NCBI GenBank assembly: GCA_902789415.1
Contig: CADAOD010000002.1
Coordinates: forward strand, 1 to 64,000
From: an uncultured Prevotellaceae bacterium
GTDB taxonomy: Bacteria; Bacteroidota; Bacteroidia; Bacteroidales; Bacteroidaceae
Reading direction: 5' to 3'
Length of the DNA: 64,000 bases
Positions within the stretch are counted from its first letter, which is position 1; each line of letters opens with the position of its first letter. A model generated the notes under the pieces. That model was not told where the DNA came from and did not search any database. It saw only the letters and a list, made by a program, of their open reading frames with translations. Below are positions 55,985-64,000 of this stretch, one piece after another. The position numbers and the translations under genes were made by a program.

Positions 55985-57277
55985 ATGAAACGGGTGGCAA
56001 CCGCTATTCTTGCCTTGTGTTGCAGTCTGGCCATACAGGCACAGGACCGTCAACAGATACTAAAGGTTTATAACTGGGGCGACTACATCGGTGTAGGCGT
56101 CGTTGAGAAGTTTGAGAAATGGTACAAGGAGGTTACTGGTCAGCCTATTAAGGTAAGCTACGTAACCTACGACTACCCCGAAGAGTGCTTTGCCATGATT
56201 CAGAACCAGCAGGCAGAGATTGATGTGTTCTGCCCGCCCGAATACCTGGCCGAACGCATGATGAAATACAAGATGCTGTTGCCTATCGACACCAGTTTCG
56301 TGGCTCAAGGCGTGCCCAACTATATGCATGGCACCTCGCCTTTCATCGATCATCTGCTGCAGAATATCAGCGAGGCGCAAGGCCTTACAGCCAAGGATTA
56401 TACCGTAGGCTACTTCTGGGGTACCACAGGCGTACTTATCAACACCCAGTACGTAAAACCCGAAGAGGTAAACAGCTGGGGCTTCCTGCTCGACTCTAAA
56501 TACCGCGGCAAGGTGATTATGAAAGACTCGTTCAGCGATCTCTACAACGTGTTTATCAACTACGCGTTCTACAACGATATCAAGTCGGGTGTAGCCAACC
56601 GCAACCTGTTGGCTGCTTATATGACCAACCGCAACATTGCCATTGTCGAAGACCTATTGGAAACAGCCCGTCCACAAATGAAGAGTTTTGATGTAGAGGA
56701 CGACAAGCGCCTGATGATTGCAGGTAAGGATTGGATGAGTGTTACCTGGAACGGCGATGCCAAATGGGCTATCGACGAGGCAGGCGAAGATGTAAACCTG
56801 CAATATGTGGTACCCATCGAGGGTAGCGATTGCTGGGCCGACTGCTGGGTCATCCCTACCACCTGTAAGAACATCAAGGCCGCCAGTCTATGGATGAACT
56901 TTCTGTGCCGCCCCGATATAGCCTTGCTATGTATGGAGGAAACGGGCTATAGCTCAGCCATCGGCACGCCCGAGATACTGAAAGCCGTTACCAACGACAG
57001 TCTGCCCGCTATCGATCTGAGCTATTTCTTTGGTCCCGAAGCTACCGCCGTACATGTAGATAGCGTGATGTATCCCACCAAGGATGTCATCAGCCGTTGC
57101 AGCTTCCTACGCGATAGCGGCGACCGCCAGGAAGTGCTCCGCGAGATATGGGAGAAAATCAAGGAAAGGTCAGTTATTGATTACTGGTTCTACATTGGCG
57201 CAGCCTTTGTGGTACTGTTCATGATTCTGGCTACCATATTTGTTCTGCGCAAAAAAAAGACCACCACTAAAAGGTGA
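55985..57277 (+). CDS. PotD-like polyamine/solute-binding protein with C-terminal membrane anchor
   Basis: A 430-residue exported protein: signal peptide 1-20, a periplasmic binding domain of the PotD/PotF type (about 22-385) with LKVYNWGDYIG, IDVFCPPEYLAERMMKY, YTVGYFWGTTGVLIN, YRGKVIMKDSFSDLYNVF, SVTWNGDAKWA and GSDCWADCWVIP, then a single TM helix near 400-422 and a basic tail RKKKTTTKR. Ordinary PotD proteins are soluble and encoded with PotABC; no ABC transporter gene is present here. Being 19 bp downstream of the HTCS gene, it is probably co-transcribed and might modulate sensing; this is inference. The 3' end overlaps the convergent GH3 gene by 11 bp. Confidence 0.8.
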   Translation: MKRVATAILALCCSLAIQAQDRQQILKVYNWGDYIGVGVVEKFEKWYKEVTGQPIKVSYVTYDYPEECFAMIQNQQAEIDVFCPPEYLAERMMKYKMLLPIDTSFVAQGVPNYMHGTSPFIDHLLQNISEAQGLTAKDYTVGYFWGTTGVLINTQYVKPEEVNSWGFLLDSKYRGKVIMKDSFSDLYNVFINYAFYNDIKSGVANRNLLAAYMTNRNIAIVEDLLETARPQMKSFDVEDDKRLMIAGKDWMSVTWNGDAKWAIDEAGEDVNLQYVVPIEGSDCWADCWVIPTTCKNIKAASLWMNFLCRPDIALLCMEETGYSSAIGTPEILKAVTNDSLPAIDLSYFFGPEATAVHVDSVMYPTKDVISRCSFLRDSGDRQEVLREIWEKIKERSVIDYWFYIGAAFVVLFMILATIFVLRKKKTTTKR

Positions 57278-59849
57278 TGGTCATTTTTCTCAGATCTTTA
57301 TCCAACGAACTGGTTCCGTAGAGTATCTCATACTTTCCGGGTTTGGTTCGCATGGTGTTTGTTTCCGTATCCCAGAACTCAAACGATTCCTTGGTCAGCT
57401 TCAAGTTGGCAGTAGCAGTCTGTCCTGCCTTGATATCCAAACGCTCAAAGCCACGCAAGCTCTTCAGCGGACCATCAGGATCCTGCAGGTTGCGGATATA
57501 CAGCTGAATGGTTTCGGTACCATTCTTGCTTCCTGTATTGGTTACAGGTATCTGTACGTTATAAAGCTCACCTTCGGTAGCTACCTCAACCTTAGCCTCG
57601 CCAACCTCAAAGGTAGTATAGCTTAAGCCATAGCCGAATGGGAACAGGGCATCATCAAAATAGCGATAGGTACGGCCCTTCATCGAGTAGTCCTCGTAAT
57701 CGGGCAGCTGCTGATCGTTCTTATAGAAGGTAATGGGCAGTTTGCCGCTGGGGTTACAGTCGCCAAACAGCACTTCGGCGATGGCTGTTCCACCCTCCTG
57801 GCCGGCATACCATGCCTGCACAATGGCATCGCAGTTCTCCGTCTCGGGTGTCAGGGCGATAGCCGAACCCGAACAGTTCACAAATATCACCTGCTTACCA
57901 GCGTCCTTCAAGGCTTTCAGGAAGTCGCGCTGCACTTTAGGCAACTCAATGCTGGTACGGTCGCCACCCTTAAAGCCATCAATCTGTACTGGCATCTCCT
58001 CGCCTTCGAGTGCAGCCGAGATACCGCCACAGAAAATCACCTTGTTGATACCCTTCAGCTGGGCAATCATCTGCTGATAGTCGATAGGCAACTCCTTAGC
58101 GATATTAATCTTCAGATTTGCATTATAAGTATGAACATGCGCAAAACGCACCTCTATACGATAGCTCTTACCCTTCTCGGCCTGGATAGCCACACGGTTA
58201 GGTGTGGTGCGCCAGATGTGGTGCATAAACTTACGCTCGCCATCGATATACAGCTCAAAATGGCCACAGCCATCCACGTTAACCACATACTCGCCAGCCT
58301 CTTTAGGTGTAAATACCGTTTCGTACTTAGCGGCAAAATCCTCTAACTGCACGCCTGGGGCAAAGTTATGCATACCTGCGGTGGTTACAGCCAGCGGTGT
58401 AGTGTAATACTGGGTAGTAACAGGCTTACCCTTCATCTCACGGTTGTTCCAGAAGGTGCCCTTCATACCTTTTTTGCCCTCAAAGCTACACTGCGATGCC
58501 ATCAGACAGTCCATCACCTTGTCGTAGGTCAGGTCGCAACCTGCAGCATAATACAGTTTTTTTTGTTTGGCCTTGATACCGTCCAGAATGGTAACCGTGT
58601 GGTTTGGCATACCGTTGTAGTTACCCCACATCATCGGGGCGTTATCGGCATTCGGACCTATCACAGCTATCTTCTCGGCATTCTTCTTCAGAGGCAGGAT
58701 GTTTCCCTTGTTCTGCAACAGTACAATGGTCTGTCGGGCCATATCAAGGGCTGTAGCAGCATGCGCCTTGCACGACATCTTTGAATATGGAATCTTACTC
58801 CACTCCACCAAGGCAGGATCGTCCATCTCACCTAGGTCGAAGCGACCTTCCAACAGTCGTACCACATGTTTATCCACCTCAGCTTCGGTTATCAAACCAC
58901 GCTTCACAGCCTCAGGAATACTACGGTAGGCATAACCATAGCCGCACTCCACATCGGTACCAGCAATGGTAGCCTTGGCCGAAGCATGTACAGCATCGCT
59001 CGACGACTTGTGCGACTCGTAGAAATCGCTCACAGCACCACAGTCGCTCACCACCAGATACTTGAACCCCCATTCATCACGCAGGATGGTCTGCAGCAGG
59101 CGCTGCGAACCACAGCAAGGGTCGTCATCCAGTCGCTGGTAAGCACACATCACCTCACGCACCTTACTATCCTCAACCAACTTTTTAAAGGCAGGCATAT
59201 ACGTCTCCCAGAAGTCGCGGGGCGACACGTTGGTCAGGTTAGCGCTATGGCGAGTATATTCTGGTCCGCTGTGTACGGCATAGTGCTTGGCACAAGCCCA
59301 CAGCTTACGATACTTGGCATCCTCAGGTCCCTGCAATCCACGCACCACCTGGTCGCCCATCACAGCAGTCAGATAGGGGTCTTCGCCGTAGGTTTCCTGT
59401 CCTCTACCCCATCGTGGGTCGCGGAAGATGTTTACGTTAGGTGTCCACACGCTCAGACTGTGAAACTTCTCGTCCTCACCCGAACCACGCAGCATACGCT
59501 CGTTATACTGGGCACGGAACTCGGTAGAAGCCACATCGAACACACGATACAGTAGCGCAGGGTTAAACGATGCCGCCATAGCCACAGGCTCGGGGAACAC
59601 CGTTACATGGTCCATGTTAGCCGCACCATGCAGCGCCTCGCTCCACCAAAAGAATTTTTTGATACCCAAGCGGGGGATGGCCGGACTCTCATCCAGCATC
59701 AGCATGGCTTTCTCTTCCAAAGTCAGTCTGCTACAAAGATCGATTGCTCTCTCTTTAGCCGAGAGATTGGGATTCTGGTAAGGCAATGTTTGTGCCGAGG
59801 CTTCCAGCCCCACACAAAATGCCAACAACATGAATAGTTGATGTTTCAT
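57267..59849 (-). CDS. GH3 beta-xylosidase (PA14-containing), exported
   Basis: An 860-residue exported enzyme (signal peptide 1-19). GH3 barrel (about 25-345) with WWSEALHGAA, VWTPNVNIFRDPRWGRGQETYGEDPYL, KHYAVHSGPE and nucleophile Asp269 in YLVVSDCGAV; an alpha/beta sandwich domain carrying a PA14 insertion (about 440-580, GTFWNNREM, FELYIDGERKF); and a C-terminal fibronectin-like domain (RDNYE-like region VEVATEGELYNVQI). The sequence type (NIFRDPRWGRGQET) is that of xylan 1,4-beta-xylosidases such as Prevotella Xyl3 enzymes. Position downstream of GH95 (16 bp) in the xylan region supports xylo-oligosaccharide hydrolysis in the periplasm. Confidence 0.9.
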   Translation of the reverse strand: MKHQLFMLLAFCVGLEASAQTLPYQNPNLSAKERAIDLCSRLTLEEKAMLMLDESPAIPRLGIKKFFWWSEALHGAANMDHVTVFPEPVAMAASFNPALLYRVFDVASTEFRAQYNERMLRGSGEDEKFHSLSVWTPNVNIFRDPRWGRGQETYGEDPYLTAVMGDQVVRGLQGPEDAKYRKLWACAKHYAVHSGPEYTRHSANLTNVSPRDFWETYMPAFKKLVEDSKVREVMCAYQRLDDDPCCGSQRLLQTILRDEWGFKYLVVSDCGAVSDFYESHKSSSDAVHASAKATIAGTDVECGYGYAYRSIPEAVKRGLITEAEVDKHVVRLLEGRFDLGEMDDPALVEWSKIPYSKMSCKAHAATALDMARQTIVLLQNKGNILPLKKNAEKIAVIGPNADNAPMMWGNYNGMPNHTVTILDGIKAKQKKLYYAAGCDLTYDKVMDCLMASQCSFEGKKGMKGTFWNNREMKGKPVTTQYYTTPLAVTTAGMHNFAPGVQLEDFAAKYETVFTPKEAGEYVVNVDGCGHFELYIDGERKFMHHIWRTTPNRVAIQAEKGKSYRIEVRFAHVHTYNANLKINIAKELPIDYQQMIAQLKGINKVIFCGGISAALEGEEMPVQIDGFKGGDRTSIELPKVQRDFLKALKDAGKQVIFVNCSGSAIALTPETENCDAIVQAWYAGQEGGTAIAEVLFGDCNPSGKLPITFYKNDQQLPDYEDYSMKGRTYRYFDDALFPFGYGLSYTTFEVGEAKVEVATEGELYNVQIPVTNTGSKNGTETIQLYIRNLQDPDGPLKSLRGFERLDIKAGQTATANLKLTKESFEFWDTETNTMRTKPGKYEILYGTSSLDKDLRKMTITF

Positions 59850-59879
59850 TTTTAATGTTTAATCTTTAATGTTTAATGT
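59850..59879. repeat. Tandem TTAATGTTTAATSTT microrepeat at the GH95/GH3 junction
   Basis: Two near-copies of TTTAATGTTTAATC occupy the 16-bp spacer and the last three codons plus stop of GH95 (IKH-stop). It is probably slippage-derived and may have rewritten the GH95 C terminus. Confidence 0.6.
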
Positions 59880-62337
59880 AATACGTTTTCCCAGGTGCCG
59901 TCATGATATCATACTCGTACACCTTACGGACGGGCAGTGTTTTAAAGTCCTTCAGCTCGTCCGACATCAATGGCTCGCGGATAGATGCAGGCGCCAACAA
60001 TTCGTTGCTACACTCACCCTGGGCAGGTACCAAACCCGCTCCCTGCAGGGGCACATACGAACGCAAGCGCAGCTGTCCGCCAATCTTCGAGTAAATCGTA
60101 GCCTCAGTCAACTCGCCCTGATGCCACTTCATGCTAACTGTAAAGGCACCTCTGGCCACCAGTCCACTCACTTCACCATCTTTCCAGCTGTCAGGCAGGG
60201 CAGGCAACAGATGTACAGCACCGTCATGACTCTGCAGCAGCATCTCGCACACACCTGCCGAGCAACCAAAGTTACCATCAATCTGGAAAGGTGGATGGGC
60301 ATCAAACAGGTTAGGATAAGTACGTCCATCGGGATATTCCCTTGCCTTACTGTCGTCGGGCAGCAAGTGTAGCATGTTCTTGATAATCGTAAAGGCATGA
60401 TTACCATCCAGCATACGTGCCCAGAAGTTAATTTTCCAGCCCAGACTCCAGCCTGTAGCCATATCGCCACGCTGATTCAGGGTGTTGGCTGCAGCCGTAA
60501 ACAACTCGGGATGACTATAGGGCGATATCTGGTTCGAGGGATACAATCCGTACAGATGCGATATATGGCGATGCTCGTCCTTAGGATCGTCGCCATCTAT
60601 CAGCCACTCCTGCAGCTGTCCGTAACGTCCTATCTGCATAGGTGGCAGCTTGGCAATGGCATTGCTCAGCATGGTGGTATATACCACATTGTTATAACCT
60701 AATATTTGGTGAGCCTTCAGTGTGCTGCTCAGCACATCAAACACAATCTGGTTGTCCATCGTCGATCCGGCAGTTACCGTGGTGCCCTTGCCTACAGGAC
60801 CATGCTCGGGCGATACCGTTGGTACCGTTACCAGCCAGCCTGCAGCCTGTTTCACCTCGCCATTCTTAGGATATTCCTGCATATACGACAGCAGGAAATC
60901 GGCAGCGCCCTTCAGGATGGGATAGCAAGCCTCAAGGAATCGCTTGTCGCCTGTATAAAGGTAGTACTGCCACAGGTGTGTGGTAAGCCAGGCGCCACCT
61001 GTGGGGAACATTCCCCATGTGGCACCATCCACAGGTCCTGCAATACGCCACAGGTCGGTGTTGTGATGTGCCACCCAACCAGGACAGTTGTACATGCTAC
61101 GGGCTGTTTTAGCACCCGTTACGCTCAAGTCGCGAATCATCGAGAACAGAGGCTCCTGTGTCTCTGCCAAGTTACCCACATTGGCGGGCCAGTAGTTCAT
61201 CTCGGCATTAATGTTGATGGTGTATTTCGAGTCCCATGGGGCATTCATCTTATCGTTCCATACGCCTTGCAGATTGGCAGGCTGACCGCCAGGCTGCGAC
61301 GATGATATCAGCAGGTATCGTCCGTACTGCATCATCAGCGACACCATATCAAGGTCGGTACCATCAAAGGCAGCCAGTCGCTCATCGGTAGGCAAGGCCG
61401 ACTGGGCTGTTTTACCTAACGACAGCGACACACGATCGTACTGATCCTGATACTTTTCCAAGTGGCGCTTCAGCAACTGCTTGTAGCTTTTGCTCTGCAC
61501 ACTCTGCATGGTTAGGTTATTCTTGGCAATCGGGTCGCCGTTAATAGTCTGATAGTTCACATAGTTGGTAGCGGCAGTCACAAAAATAGTCGCAGTAGTA
61601 GCGTTACGCACCTGCATGTCGCTGCCATGACTGGCCACCGTACCATCGGCCACCACTTTCACACGTACCTCAGCCTTCAGTTTTCCTGGGATACCCTCGT
61701 GCTCTACATTATTAATAATATAGGCATGCTCGTTCTTGGCCACAGCGCCACCCTCAACAGCCTGCTGGTTACGCTGATAAGCAACCCCAAAGTTCAGGGC
61801 TTTCTTTTTGCTGGCTGTTATCTGTATGATAATCACGTTATCGCCCTGCGAGGCAAAAGCTGTGCGAATATATTTCACACCATCCACCTCGAAACTGGTA
61901 GTGCACAGCGCATCACCTAAATTCAGTTCGCGACGATAATTGGTTGGTTCGGCCTTGGTTGTGTAATCAAAAGAAAGCATCAGGTCGCCCAATGGCAGAT
62001 ACTTTTGTCCATGCGGACCTTTAAAGAAGGCCTTGTCAATCAAGCCAGCAGCCTCTTTCTCTTTGCCTTCAAAAATCAGGCGTCGCACATCCTTGATACA
62101 GGTCTTGGCATCAGGGTTGTTGTTATGGTGCGGCGAGCCACTCCAGAATGTTTCTTCATTCAGCTGAATCTGCTCAGTGTTGGTTCCGCCATACACCATG
62201 GCTCCTAAGTGCGAATTGCCTATAGGCAGGGCTTCCAGCCACTGGGTGGCGGGCTTACTATACCACAGTTTGTGTTGCTGGGCATTAACCACAAGTGCAA
62301 TACTTGCACAGATAAGGATAGTCATTAATCGTTTCAT
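59866..62337 (-). CDS. GH95 alpha-L-fucosidase/alpha-L-galactosidase, exported
   Basis: An 823-residue exported enzyme (signal peptide 1-20). GH95 features: N-terminal beta-super-sandwich opening with [44 protein letters not shown], and an (alpha/alpha)6 barrel with [49 protein letters not shown] (catalytic-site Asn/Asp region), [16 protein letters not shown] and [23 protein letters not shown]. The family inverts alpha-1,2-L-fucosides or alpha-L-galactosides. In xylan loci of B. ovatus a GH95 removes L-galactose from corn glucuronoarabinoxylan, so that role is favoured here. Start at ATG 62335-62337 gives a clean signal peptide. It precedes GH3 by 16 bp. Confidence 0.9.
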   Translation of the reverse strand: MKRLMTILICASIALVVNAQQHKLWYSKPATQWLEALPIGNSHLGAMVYGGTNTEQIQLNEETFWSGSPHHNNNPDAKTCIKDVRRLIFEGKEKEAAGLIDKAFFKGPHGQKYLPLGDLMLSFDYTTKAEPTNYRRELNLGDALCTTSFEVDGVKYIRTAFASQGDNVIIIQITASKKKALNFGVAYQRNQQAVEGGAVAKNEHAYIINNVEHEGIPGKLKAEVRVKVVADGTVASHGSDMQVRNATTATIFVTAATNYVNYQTINGDPIAKNNLTMQSVQSKSYKQLLKRHLEKYQDQYDRVSLSLGKTAQSALPTDERLAAFDGTDLDMVSLMMQYGRYLLISSSQPGGQPANLQGVWNDKMNAPWDSKYTININAEMNYWPANVGNLAETQEPLFSMIRDLSVTGAKTARSMYNCPGWVAHHNTDLWRIAGPVDGATWGMFPTGGAWLTTHLWQYYLYTGDKRFLEACYPILKGAADFLLSYMQEYPKNGEVKQAAGWLVTVPTVSPEHGPVGKGTTVTAGSTMDNQIVFDVLSSTLKAHQILGYNNVVYTTMLSNAIAKLPPMQIGRYGQLQEWLIDGDDPKDEHRHISHLYGLYPSNQISPYSHPELFTAAANTLNQRGDMATGWSLGWKINFWARMLDGNHAFTIIKNMLHLLPDDSKAREYPDGRTYPNLFDAHPPFQIDGNFGCSAGVCEMLLQSHDGAVHLLPALPDSWKDGEVSGLVARGAFTVSMKWHQGELTEATIYSKIGGQLRLRSYVPLQGAGLVPAQGECSNELLAPASIREPLMSDELKDFKTLPVRKVYEYDIMTAPGKTYYIKH

Positions 62338-62366
62338 ACAATATGCTATTGGTTTTAAATTCGCTG

Positions 62367-62374
62367 CAAAGTTA
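62367..62374 (-). promoter_or_regulatory. -7 box directly upstream of GH95
   Basis: TAACTTTG followed by C on the minus strand, 29 bp before the GH95 ATG and after the terminator at 62391. No TTTG at -33. Confidence 0.55.
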
Positions 62375-62390
62375 CAAATTATTTTTGAAT

Positions 62391-62437
62391 TAAAAAAATA
62401 ACCCTGGGACAAGAAACGCCTTTCTTTGGTCCCAGGG
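62391..62437 (-). terminator. Strong intrinsic terminator between GH10-CE1 and GH95
   Basis: Stem CCCTGGGAC/GTCCCAGGG (62402-62437) extended inward by AAGAAA/TTTCTT, followed on the minus strand by TTATTTTTTT. It ends the GH10-CE1 transcript and any RNA from the box at 62505. Confidence 0.9.
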
Positions 62438-62512
62438 AAGGAAAAACTACTAACTACTAATATAACTAAAACAATTTTAACCGATCTGTTATTTTATCTG
62501 GGTGCAAAGTTA
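62438..62512 (-). ncRNA. Candidate small RNA or attenuated leader upstream of GH95
   Basis: A -7 box TAACTTTG followed by CACCCAGAT (62496-62512) almost matches the GH115 promoter (TACCTTTGCACCCAGAT). It is followed by about 60 nt with no ORF and then the terminator at 62391-62437. Output would be a 100-nt RNA or a read-through leader of GH95-GH3. A TGTTACA half-site lies upstream (62543-62549). Confidence 0.35.
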
Positions 62513-62605
62513 GTGCATTTTTTCAAAAGTGGCTTACTCTAATGTTACATTTACTTTTTTATTTGTTTCACCCACTAAAAAAACGCACTTTTTTAGCACT
62601 TTTCC

Positions 62606-64000
62606 TTACTTAAAGAGACTCTGAGCCATCTTTTCAAGACAACGGCGCCATGTAAGGAACTCGTGAGCAGTGCCCTCCGAAACCAGACCCTCGGCCTTAA
62701 ATCCAGCAGCCTTCAGTGCCTCAACGCTCTTGTTAATGCCTTCTGGGTTCTCCTTGTCGCCACAGCCTTCGAAGATGTACTTCACAGCCTTAGGATCCTT
62801 AATCTCCTCGGGCATATAGGTACCACCACTCAGCAGGCCCCAGTAACCGAATACCTCAGGACGGCGCAGGGTAATGAGTTTTGTTTCCATACCACCCATC
62901 GACAATCCGGCCATTGCACGGTTCCACTTGTCGGCCTTGGTCAGGAAGTTCTTATCGATAGTAGGAATCAGCTCATCTACGAGCACCTTCTCAAACTCCT
63001 CGGCAGTAAACTTACCAATCGAACCGAACTTAAAGTCGTTAGTCAGTCCGTAGGCCATTACTACGATAAATGGCTTAATCTTACCATCGGCAATCAGGTT
63101 GTCCATAATCAATCCTGCCTTACCCTGTACAGGCCAGCTGGTTTCGTTCTCACCCCAACCGTGCTGCAGGTACAGTACAGGATAGCGCTCCTGCTTACCC
63201 TTTACCACCTTGCCGTAACCGTAAGGCAGATAAACATTAGCAGTCTGCATCTTACCAGTGCTCTCGCTCCAGAAGGTTACCTGCTGGATGTTACCATGCT
63301 TGATATCCTTGCGATAAGCATAGAAGTCCTGATCCTTGGCAGGAATCTCTATACCACTCTCCCAACGGCATGAGCCAAAGTAGTTGTGTGTACCAGGATC
63401 GTTAAACACGCCACCATCGATAGTAAGGTGATAGTAGTGGAAACCAGGATCCATAGGGCCCTCGGTAGTGCCAGTCCAAACACCATTCTTATCCTTGCGC
63501 AGTACGGTACCGCCACGGCCACCAAGACCCAGGCTTACAATTACCGACTTGGCATCGGGAGCCACTACACGGAAACGGGCATAACCCTCAGAGTTAACCT
63601 GTGGATACTCCTGACCAGGCTGGTTACATGGATTGGGCACAAAGTCCTCAATAGGCTGTCGGTTGTCCATAGCGGCATCAAAGTCACGGATAATCTGCAG
63701 CGAGCGCTTTGCCTTGAAGTTCTCGTCGAAAGGCAGTGGGTGGTTGTTTACACCCAGCCAAGAGTCCTTATCGCTCAGGTTCCAGAAGGTTACGTTCTTA
63801 ATTACATCCTTATGCTTGCGGAATATCTTGAACAAGCGGGCATACTGGTCCTCCTGCAGTGTCTGCATATAAGAGGGCTGTGGCTTAGCCTCGCCACGCG
63901 AGAACATCAGCTGACCACCACTCTCGGTATTGGTACGCAAATCCAACTCTGTAATATGGATAGTGTTTACAATCTCGCTGAAACGGTTGATAGCCTTCTC
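62606..64000 (-). CDS. GH10 xylanase-CE1 feruloyl esterase fusion (5' end outside window)
   Basis: 464 codons of an exported bifunctional enzyme; the frame stays open to the window edge. The visible N-terminal part is the end of a GH10 barrel: TIHITELDLRTNT with the nucleophile Glu (codon 63947-63949), then VTFWNLSDKDSWLG and DENFKAKRSLQII. It is followed by an E-set/CBM48-like domain (YARFRVVAPDAKSVIVSLG) and a CE1 esterase with AGLSMGGMETK (nucleophile Ser) and GTAHEFLTWR (catalytic His). This architecture equals Prevotella ruminicola Xyn10D-Fae1A, which cuts xylan and releases ferulate. Translation from the apparent TTG at 63946 is not the true start. Confidence 0.93.
   Translation of the reverse strand, partial: EKAINRFSEIVNTIHITELDLRTNTESGGQLMFSRGEAKPQPSYMQTLQEDQYARLFKIFRKHKDVIKNVTFWNLSDKDSWLGVNNHPLPFDENFKAKRSLQIIRDFDAAMDNRQPIEDFVPNPCNQPGQEYPQVNSEGYARFRVVAPDAKSVIVSLGLGGRGGTVLRKDKNGVWTGTTEGPMDPGFHYYHLTIDGGVFNDPGTHNYFGSCRWESGIEIPAKDQDFYAYRKDIKHGNIQQVTFWSESTGKMQTANVYLPYGYGKVVKGKQERYPVLYLQHGWGENETSWPVQGKAGLIMDNLIADGKIKPFIVVMAYGLTNDFKFGSIGKFTAEEFEKVLVDELIPTIDKNFLTKADKWNRAMAGLSMGGMETKLITLRRPEVFGYWGLLSGGTYMPEEIKDPKAVKYIFEGCGDKENPEGINKSVEALKAAGFKAEGLVSEGTAHEFLTWRRCLEKMAQSLFK

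Noticed and set aside
62606..63946. Independent 446-residue esterase starting at 63946
   Set aside because: The start is a TTG and the upstream frame continues with the GH10 nucleophile motif, so the gene extends beyond the window.

Overview
This 64 kb window comes from a Bacteroidota genome, most likely Prevotella or a close relative (Prevotella/Segatella/Xylanibacter). The reasons are SusC/SusD pairs, a hybrid two-component regulator, promoters of the Bacteroidota form (TTTG, about 20 bp, TAnnTTTG), and a susC-susD-susC-susD-unknown-GH10 order that matches the xusA-E/xyn10C xylan core known from Prevotella bryantii and Bacteroides. No IS element, integrase, phage gene or CRISPR array was seen.

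1-17.5 kb is mostly housekeeping. It holds a secreted GH2 glycosidase (+), then a minus-strand vitamin B6 operon: an unusual kinase-fold/AraC fusion regulator followed by pdxS and pdxT. Next come a TPR/SpoIIE-type phosphatase behind a CoA-transferase, a hemolysin III-like membrane protein, tRNA-Leu(CAA), manC, greA-HIT, an epimerase-PAP2 pair, rnr, and a truncated sensor (solute-binding domain, TM, kinase stump).

17.6-24.4 kb (+) is an alpha-glucan operon: a GH77 glucanotransferase with two CBM20 modules, a GH97 alpha-glucosidase and a GH13 pullulanase, packed with 0-3 bp gaps.

24.4-64 kb is a large xylan utilisation region. From right to left on the minus strand it has a GH10-CE1 xylanase/feruloyl esterase (5' end outside the window), GH95-GH3, then (after a plus-strand regulator unit) GH115, a two-gene unit of unknown function (multi-TM/TPR protein plus CxxCH/PD40 lipoprotein), xusA-B-C-D-E-xyn10C, and GH43-GH31-CE1-CE15 ending in a deleted esterase remnant. 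The hybrid two-component regulator and a membrane-anchored PotD-like binding protein form the only plus-strand unit here. Together these genes could bind, import and fully debranch (feruloyl, methylglucuronate ester, glucuronic acid, arabinose, alpha-xylose, L-galactose) a complex glucuronoarabinoxylan.

The most unusual items are: the B6-operon regulator built from a degenerate HMP/pyridoxal-kinase fold and an AraC domain; the DUF6057-like/CxxCH-propeller pair inside the xylan region; the PotD-like protein coupled to the xylan regulator; the kinase stump lacking its histidine and ATPase domain; a 12+8 base element shared by the susC and regulator/GH115 promoter regions; and a promoter-terminator leader in front of greA. 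All functional statements rest on motif reading; no database search was run.
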